Shown here piece after piece: positions 13,781 to 17,972 of a DNA stretch of 17,972 nt. The stretch lies in the NCBI GenBank assembly GCA_934643535.1, contig CAKUCE010000024.1, positions 1-17,972 of the forward strand, given 5' to 3'. Within the stretch, counting starts at the first letter, position 1; each line of letters begins with the position of its first letter. The position numbers and the translations under genes are program-made. This DNA is from an uncultured Clostridia bacterium. GTDB taxonomy: Bacteria; Bacillota; Clostridia; Christensenellales; Aristaeellaceae. The notes under the pieces are model-generated. The model saw only the letters and a program-made list of their open reading frames with translations. It was not told the DNA's origin and did not search any database.

Positions 13781-13937
13781 TTCACCCCTGCGGGGAGTTG
13801 CGGGCTTCGGACTGCGGCAGCCCCTTCAGGGCTGTCCTCGTCCTCGGTGCTGCGCACCCTTTTTTGCGGCCCGCTCCACCCCCTGCGGGGAGTTGCGGGC
13901 TTCGGACCGCAGCAGCCCCTTCAGGGCTGGCCTCCGG

Positions 13938-14222
13938 TCATTCTCCGCTCTGCTGCCAGCAAGAGCAGCCCGGCCCGTATTCCGGGTGAGAATGCGTCGT
14001 GACCAGGATCACGTCATCGCCGATGCGGCGCACATCCTCCCATGGAATGACCAGCCCGCATTTTTCGCCGCGCAGGGATTGCAGAAAGGACGTTTCCGAC
14101 GGCACCACCAACGCGGTGATGCGGCTGTCCTCCACGCTGAATTCCAGATCCATCACCTTGCCCAGACGACGGCCGTCCTGTACGTCGATGACTTCTTTGG
14201 TGCGAAGCTCCGACAGCGTCAT
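13938..14222 (-). CDS. PRC-barrel protein, YlmC/YmxH sporulation family
   Basis: The protein has 94 residues, a typical family length. It opens MTLSELRTKEVIDVQDGRRLG and continues KVMDLEFSVEDSRITALVV, then GLVIPWEDVRRIGDDVILV, the repeated beta pattern of a PRC barrel. YlmC/YmxH proteins are widespread in endospore formers and linked to sporulation, but their molecular role is not established. The C-terminal tail adds SHPEYGPGCSCW with two cysteines. AAAGGAGG lies three bases before the ATG, slightly close. A longer open frame up to 14366 runs through the terminator of the gene upstream and is rejected. The stop codon directly touches the tandem repeat array. Confidence 0.85.
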   Translation of the reverse strand: MTLSELRTKEVIDVQDGRRLGKVMDLEFSVEDSRITALVVPSETSFLQSLRGEKCGLVIPWEDVRRIGDDVILVTTHSHPEYGPGCSCWQQSGE

Positions 14223-14270
14223 CCGTCCGCCTCCTTTCCGACTGCCCTGCTTTTTTGGGGGAGTGCTAAC

Positions 14271-14299
14271 AGAATATGCGCCGGCGGCCGGAAATGTGC
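14271..14299 (-). promoter_or_regulatory. Weak sigma-E-like promoter of the YlmC/YmxH gene
   Basis: On the minus strand GCACATT (14293-14299) and CATATTCT (14271-14278) are 14 bases apart. They match six of seven and six of eight positions of the sigma-E consensus. This is a suggestion only. Confidence 0.3.
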
Positions 14300-14311
14300 G
14301 CGCCGGTCTGC

Positions 14312-14353
14312 GAAAAGACCCGCCCTGCCCGGAAGCGTCCGGACAGGGCGGGT
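14312..14353 (-). terminator. Intrinsic terminator of the ATL gene
   Basis: A 15-position stem (14318-14332 with 14339-14353, one mismatch) is followed on the minus strand by TCTTTT. It lies about 45 nt after the ATL stop and separates that gene from the PRC-barrel gene. Confidence 0.75.
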
Positions 14354-14397
14354 TCAGATGATGCAATCACGGGAAAGAACTTCTTCTCTGTTTTAGA

Positions 14398-14745
14398 TTA
14401 TGCGTTTTTCTGCCGCTCCCGCAGCGCTTTCCAGTCCACCCGGCCATCCGGCAGGAAGGGCACGTCCTCCGCCTCCAGCAGGGCGCGGCGCAGTTCGGCC
14501 TGCCCGCCGCAGGCAATGGAGCCGTCCGCCTTGATGACACGGTGCCATGGCAGACCCTCGGGGCAGCAGCGCATGGCCCACCCCACCATTCGTGCCGCCC
14601 GGGGACGCCCCAGCATTTGGGCGATCTGGCCGTAGGACAGCGCCTGTCCTTTGGGAATCTGCGCCACAATGGCGTAAACCTGCTGGAAAAAACCGTTTTC
14701 TGTGTTCGTTTTGTTCTCCACCTTTTTACGGCAACACCGCGCCAT
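14398..14745 (-). CDS. MGMT-family alkyltransferase-like (ATL) protein
   Basis: The protein has 115 residues, matching the DNA-binding C-terminal domain of O6-alkylguanine-DNA alkyltransferases. Landmarks are YAIVAQIPKGQALSYGQIA (about 24-42), a recognition segment RPRAARMVGWAM and the active-site motif PWHRV at 66-70. Trp67 replaces the alkyl-accepting Cys of PCHRV, so it cannot transfer alkyl groups. ATL proteins bind O6-alkylguanine lesions and hand them to nucleotide excision repair. The start is uncertain: ATG 14745 has no good ribosome binding site, and a GTG at 14721 would remove eight residues. Its own terminator follows. Confidence 0.88.
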   Translation of the reverse strand: MARCCRKKVENKTNTENGFFQQVYAIVAQIPKGQALSYGQIAQMLGRPRAARMVGWAMRCCPEGLPWHRVIKADGSIACGGQAELRRALLEAEDVPFLPDGRVDWKALRERQKNA

Positions 14746-14905
14746 TCGCCGGCGGCGTCGGCGATGCCGCTTCCGCCGTCCAGTGCAGCACGCAAATTTT
14801 TTGATTTCCCTCTAAACCTTCAAAATCCGCCATGGCATCTGACGAAAATTTCATTCGCCGCCGCACCAGCTCATTGTGCGGTGCTGCCTTATCATTCTTG
14901 CTTTT

Positions 14906-15520
14906 TTATTTTTGCAGCGTGTCCAGATAGGCCCGCAGCCGCGCCACGTCGCCGTCGGCGAAGCAGTAGCCCGTCATGCCGGTGCTTTCCGCCCCCTGCA
15001 CGTTCCGGGCGCTGTCGTCGATGAACAGGCACTCTTCCGGCTTCAGGCCGAATTTATCGCACAGGCGCAGGAAAATCTGCGGGTCGGGCTTGAGCATTTT
15101 TTCCTCGGCGGACACCAGAATGCCGCTCAGATATTCCGGGTGAGGCAGCTTGTATTCGTAGGTGCGGAAACGCAGCCCGGCGTTGGAGAGAATATAGAGC
15201 CGATAGCCCCGGTCATGCATCTCCTTCACGACCTGCTCCATGCCCGCCAGCGGATACAGCGTGTCCAAATGCCAGTCCGCCAGAAGCCCCGGCACCAACG
15301 CCCGGTCGGCTTCGTCCTCCAGCCGGGCCTGCGCCAGCGGAACCAGCCCTTCCTCCGTCAGATCGCCGCTGTCCAGCTTGATCCAGTCGGGAGAATCAAA
15401 AACAGCCGCTTTCAGGCGCAGAGCCTTTTCCCGGTCGCCCCGGGCGTGGCGCAGGCAGGCGATCAGCGGCTCGTAGCGCAGAAGCACCATGCCCATATCA
15501 AAAACAATATTGCGAATCAT
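14906..15520 (-). CDS. HAD-superfamily phosphatase, YihX-like
   Basis: The protein has 204 residues. ATG 15520 is preceded by AAAGGAG ten bases upstream; the frame stays open to 15601 but without such a site. Motif I is FDMGMVLLRYEP with nucleophile Asp8; Gly10 replaces the usual second Asp, a substitution typical of the YihX-like subgroup. Motif II is ILSNAG (Ser112), motif III KPDPQIF (Lys144), and motif IV CLFIDDSARNV (Asp168, Asp169). A helical cap lies between about 16 and 85. YihX of E. coli hydrolyses glucose 1-phosphate, but the substrate here is unknown. It has its own promoter facing the next operon. Confidence 0.88.
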   Translation of the reverse strand: MIRNIVFDMGMVLLRYEPLIACLRHARGDREKALRLKAAVFDSPDWIKLDSGDLTEEGLVPLAQARLEDEADRALVPGLLADWHLDTLYPLAGMEQVVKEMHDRGYRLYILSNAGLRFRTYEYKLPHPEYLSGILVSAEEKMLKPDPQIFLRLCDKFGLKPEECLFIDDSARNVQGAESTGMTGYCFADGDVARLRAYLDTLQK

Positions 15521-15545
15521 CTCAAAAGCACTCCTTTCGCAGCAA

Positions 15546-15574
15546 ATGATACCATATTTCCGGAGGAATGGGAA
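15546..15574 (-). promoter_or_regulatory. Sigma-A promoter of the HAD phosphatase gene
   Basis: On the minus strand TTCCCA (15569-15574) and TATCAT (15546-15551) are spaced by 17 bases. The -10 is extended by TGG. Confidence 0.5.
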
Positions 15575-15579
15575 GGAAT

Positions 15580-15607
15580 TTGACTTTCCCTGTCTGTGCA
15601 TTATAAT
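15580..15607 (+). promoter_or_regulatory. Sigma-A promoter of the nnr operon
   Basis: TTGACT (15580-15585) and TATAAT (15602-15607) are 16 bases apart, the closest match to the sigma-A consensus in the window. It is back to back with the HAD gene promoter. Confidence 0.75.
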
Positions 15608-15657
15608 AAAGGCGCGGCTTTCCGAAAAAAGCGAGGGCCGCGGAAAGGATGGAAGCG

Positions 15658-16116
15658 ATGAACGCGAACAACGATTGGGAAAAGGCCAAACAGGCTGTAG
15701 ACGACGCGATGGGCGCGGTGTATGACGCGCTGCACCATCTGAATGACAAAGTAGACGAGCTGATGCAGACCCCCGTCGTGGACGAAAAGAAGGACGAAGT
15801 CTGCCGTAAGGCTGAGGAGACCGTCCAGAATGTCAGCGCCGCCGTGGAACAATTCGGCCAGAAGCTGAACGATACTCTGTCCAGCCCGGAATTTGCGGAG
15901 CGGACGGAAAACCTGAAGAAACAGGCGGGGCAGGCGGTCAGTCAGACGGCGGATTATCTGGCCAAGGGCGCGGCGCTGGTGGCCACGGGGCTGGACAAGG
16001 CCATGCAGGCCCTGAAGGGCGCGCTGACTCCCAAAGAGGAAGAAAAACCGGAAGACAAGCCGCAGGAGGACTCCCACGACGCGGATGAAACCGGCGATTC
16101 TTCCTCCGAGAACTGA
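15658..16116 (+). CDS. Soluble amphipathic-helix protein of unknown function
   Basis: The protein has 152 residues from ATG 15658; ATG 15649 sits almost on the ribosome binding site and is less likely. No signal or membrane segment is seen. Residues about 5-118 form long amphipathic helices (DWEKAKQAVDDAMGAVYDAL, KAEETVQNVSAAVEQFGQKL, LKKQAGQAVSQTADYLAKGA), in the style of phasin- or apolipoprotein-like proteins. The tail from about 125 is very acidic and disordered (KEEEKPEDKPQEDSHDADE). I do not recognise a family. It starts an operon with a lipoprotein gene and the NnrE/NnrD gene. Confidence 0.75.
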   Translation: MNANNDWEKAKQAVDDAMGAVYDALHHLNDKVDELMQTPVVDEKKDEVCRKAEETVQNVSAAVEQFGQKLNDTLSSPEFAERTENLKKQAGQAVSQTADYLAKGAALVATGLDKAMQALKGALTPKEEEKPEDKPQEDSHDADETGDSSSEN

Positions 16117-16135
16117 CCGGAAAAGAGGCGCACCC

Positions 16136-16390
16136 ATGATGAAAAAGAAACAAGTCCTGCTGGTGCTGGCGCTGCTTGGATGCCTGTGGCTGACGAGCGC
16201 CTGCACGATGCACGTGGATCGGGACCCGTGGCCTTCCAACGAACAGACGGTCGTTACGGCGGAACCCGCCGCCGGGGCGACCCAGACCCTTGCCGTGACG
16301 GAAGCGCCGCAGACGACCGCCACGCCGGACCCTGCCGTTACACCCCTGCCGACCGTCGATCCGAACGCCGATCCGGGCATGAACGGCTGA
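16136..16390 (+). CDS. Small Thr/Pro-rich lipoprotein
   Basis: The protein has 84 residues. A basic start (MMKKKQ), a hydrophobic core and the box LTSAC (Cys23) form a type II signal peptide; Thr at -3 is a permitted but not ideal residue. The mature part of about 62 residues has no fold-forming region. It is rich in Thr, Ala and Pro with repeated short TP/AP steps (TEAPQTTATPDPAVTPLPTVDP), like a flexible envelope spacer. AAAGAGG precedes the start. It lies 19 bases after the preceding gene and 21 before the nnr gene. Function is unknown; in principle it is a substrate for lipoprotein-modifying enzymes such as the Lit-like protein. Confidence 0.72.
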   Translation: MMKKKQVLLVLALLGCLWLTSACTMHVDRDPWPSNEQTVVTAEPAAGATQTLAVTEAPQTTATPDPAVTPLPTVDPNADPGMNG

Positions 16391-16411
16391 CGCGGCCAAG
16401 GAGAAGAAGCA

Positions 16412-17968
16412 TTGCAAAAGACCATCACCCCGGACGAAATGAAGCGTCTGGAAGAAAACTACATGAACCGTACCGGAACGAGCGCTCTCCAGCTGATGGA
16501 GAGCGCCGCCCGGCATGTGGCCGACGCGGCGGCGGAGCTGGCGAGGGAAGCCGGAGGAACCGTGCTGTGCCTGTGCGGCCCCGGCAGCAACGGCGGCGAC
16601 GGCCTGGCGGCCATGTGCCTTCTGACCGCCAGCCGCCCGGAGCTGCACGCCGTATGCTGGCTTCTGCCGGGCACGCTCAATGACGCGGCGGAGCATCAGC
16701 TGCGCCGCCTGCAGGCGGAAGCGCCTGCCGTGGAGGTCGTTCGCCTGACGGACGGGCCGCTGCCGCCCCTGCCGGAGGACGTCTGCTGCTTTGTGGACAG
16801 TCTGTTCGGCACGGGGCTGAGCCGCCCGCTGGCCGGAGCGGCGCTGGCGCTGTGTACTTTGATGAACGAGCAGGAGCGCATTCCCACGCTGGCAGTGGAT
16901 ATTCCCTCCGGGCTGGACGGGACCACGGGCCTGATCCTGGGCTGTGCTGTCCGGGCCGACCGGACGGTAACGTTCCACCGGCCCAAACCCGGCCTGTACC
17001 GTGGATACGGACTGGACTTTGCCGGGCGGGTAGACGTCGTTTCCATCGGTATTCCTTTGGAGGAGGGCACTTCCGCCGGTTTCGATGTGCTGGAGCCGGA
17101 GGACCTTCACCGCTTGCTGCCGACCCGCCGCCACCTGAGCCACAAGGGGACCTATGGCCGGGTGGTGCTGCTGGCCGGGAGCAAGGGCATGGCAGGAGCC
17201 GCCGCCATCAGCGCTGCCGCCGCCCTTCGGGCCGGGGCCGGGCTGGTGACGGTAGCCTGTCCTGAAAGCATCTGGCAGATCATCCAGACGCTCTGTCCCT
17301 GCGCTACCTGTCTGCCCCTGCCGGAGGACGACCCGACGTCGGCGTTTCTGCTGCTGGAAAAGGCTCTGAATCAGGCGGACTGTCTGGGCATGGGCTGCGG
17401 ACTGGGGCAAGGCCCATGGGCGCAGGAAATGGTGAGCCGCGTATTGGAGTTCCTACGTCAGCGGCAGGAAAGCCGTCCTTTGCCCACCGTGGTGGATGCA
17501 GACGCGCTGAATCTGCTTTCTCATTCAAGCGAGGGGCACGATCTGTCTTTCTGCGTATTGACGCCCCATCCCGCCGAAGCGGCGCGGCTTCTGCACTGCG
17601 AGGTATCGCAGGTATTAGCCGATCAGGAAACGGCGGCGCGCCGGCTGCGGCAGCAGTACGGCGCGTCCGTTATCCTGAAAAACGCCGTCAGCCACCTGAT
17701 TGCTAAAGAGGGCGAGGCCCTGAACATATTGGGAACGCCTGCCATGGCCAAGGGCGGCAGCGGAGACGCGCTGACCGGCATTCTCTGCGCCATGCTGGCT
17801 GGCCGTCAGGCCGGAGCCTACGACATGAACGATCTGGAAGCCCTACAGGCCGCCTGCGGCCTGCACGGCCTTGCCGGCCTTGCCGCCGAAGCCCGCCACG
17901 GCCAGCTTTCCGTTCTAGCCACCGACCTGGCAGGGGCAGTGCCCCTGCACCCCACACCGCGCCCATAG
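16412..17968 (+). CDS. nnr: Bifunctional NAD(P)H-hydrate epimerase / ADP-dependent dehydratase
   Basis: The 518-residue cytosolic repair enzyme fuses two activities. The N-terminal YjeF_N domain (about 1-220) epimerises R- and S-NAD(P)HX; it shows the loop GPGSNGGDG (56-64), FVDSLFGTGL (127-136) and VDIPSGLDG (162-170). The C-terminal ribokinase-like domain (about 230-510) dehydrates S-NAD(P)HX using ADP; it shows HKGTYGRVVLLAGSKGMAGA, VVDADALN, TPHPAEAARLL and KGGSGDALTG with catalytic Asp452. Length and order match the usual Nnr fusion. The TTG start is chosen because AAGGAG (16398-16403) lies eight bases before it. It is the third gene of its operon and the window ends just past its stop. 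Confidence 0.95.
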   Translation: MQKTITPDEMKRLEENYMNRTGTSALQLMESAARHVADAAAELAREAGGTVLCLCGPGSNGGDGLAAMCLLTASRPELHAVCWLLPGTLNDAAEHQLRRLQAEAPAVEVVRLTDGPLPPLPEDVCCFVDSLFGTGLSRPLAGAALALCTLMNEQERIPTLAVDIPSGLDGTTGLILGCAVRADRTVTFHRPKPGLYRGYGLDFAGRVDVVSIGIPLEEGTSAGFDVLEPEDLHRLLPTRRHLSHKGTYGRVVLLAGSKGMAGAAAISAAAALRAGAGLVTVACPESIWQIIQTLCPCATCLPLPEDDPTSAFLLLEKALNQADCLGMGCGLGQGPWAQEMVSRVLEFLRQRQESRPLPTVVDADALNLLSHSSEGHDLSFCVLTPHPAEAARLLHCEVSQVLADQETAARRLRQQYGASVILKNAVSHLIAKEGEALNILGTPAMAKGGSGDALTGILCAMLAGRQAGAYDMNDLEALQAACGLHGLAGLAAEARHGQLSVLATDLAGAVPLHPTPRP

Positions 17969-17972
17969 GGCG

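Larger units (their letters stand above)
13493..13937. repeat. Five tandem hairpin-rich units of about 88-96 bp
   Basis: Units begin at about 13493, 13588, 13676, 13772 and 13866, each opening with CGGCC. Units 1-4 contain three hairpins; unit 5 lacks the third. Hairpin a has GCCYGC/GCRGGC arms, enclosing a C-run/G-run stem in units 1, 3, 4 and 5. Hairpin b is ACCGC-TGC-GCGGT in units 1 and 3, and AGCCC(T)/(A)GGGCT in units 2, 4 and 5. Hairpin c is GGTGC-TTC-GCACC, or loop TGC in unit 4, followed by a T-rich run. The block fills the gap between convergent genes and abuts the stop codon at 13938. It has no credible ORF, no CRISPR-like spacers and no terminal inverted repeats of an insertion sequence. 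I do not recognise the family; it resembles REP/BIME arrays in style only. Confidence 0.88.

Noticed and set aside
13493..13937. CRISPR array
   Set aside because: The repeats are about 90 bp and directly adjacent, with no unique spacers and no cas genes nearby.
13674..14396. A plus-strand open frame through the repeat array and across the PRC-barrel gene
   Set aside because: Its translation is repeat-derived Arg/Pro/Cys-rich sequence followed by the antisense of a real gene; no ribosome binding site.
14861..14881. CCGCAC/GTGCGG hairpin downstream of the HAD gene as its terminator
   Set aside because: The stem has only six pairs with a nine-base loop, and no U-tract follows on the minus strand.

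Overview
The window reads as chromosomal DNA from an endospore-forming, GC-rich member of the Clostridia (Bacillota). The evidence is strong AGGAGG-type ribosome binding sites, several TTG/GTG starts, sigma-A promoters, TsaD with Bacillota-style neighbours, and several sporulation-linked families: an RsfA-like SANT/Myb regulator, a BofC C-terminal-domain protein, DUF421 with DUF4363, and a YlmC/YmxH PRC-barrel protein. The genus cannot be fixed from sequence alone. No rRNA, tRNA, CRISPR array, insertion sequence or phage gene was seen. The GC-rich composition creates many long shadow ORFs antisense to real genes.

Layout. 1-249: a hairpin-dense non-coding edge with two intrinsic terminators. 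250-2090 (minus): a SANT/Myb regulator, preceded by a membrane-anchored protein resembling a degenerate solute-binding protein. 2212-5555 (plus): a GT-C type membrane glycosyltransferase, then a Lit-like (DUF1461) lipoprotein transacylase overlapping tsaD. 5661-7339 (plus): a tight BofC-DUF421-DUF4363 operon ending in a strong terminator. 7469-10579 (minus): a CUT1-type sugar ABC importer (binding protein, MalF-like and MalG-like permeases; no ATPase). 10904-12719 (plus): two AraC-family regulators transcribed divergently from the importer. 12791-13471: a membrane-anchored coiled-coil protein. 13493-13937: five tandem copies of a hairpin-rich unit of about 88-96 bp. 13938-15520 (minus): a PRC-barrel protein, an alkyltransferase-like (ATL) protein and a HAD phosphatase. 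15658-17968 (plus): an operon of an amphipathic-helix protein, a small lipoprotein and bifunctional NAD(P)H-hydrate repair enzyme NnrE/NnrD.

The most interesting signals are of two kinds. First, three separate transcription units (SANT regulator, BofC operon, coiled-coil protein) are preceded by sequences matching the sigma-G (forespore) promoter consensus at correct spacing, and two more (the solute-binding-like protein and the YlmC/YmxH gene) by sigma-E-like sequences. This suggests a dispersed cluster of sporulation genes, including two proteins of unknown function. Second, the 13493-13937 array keeps its hairpins through compensatory base changes, so its folded structure appears to be under selection; I do not recognise the family.
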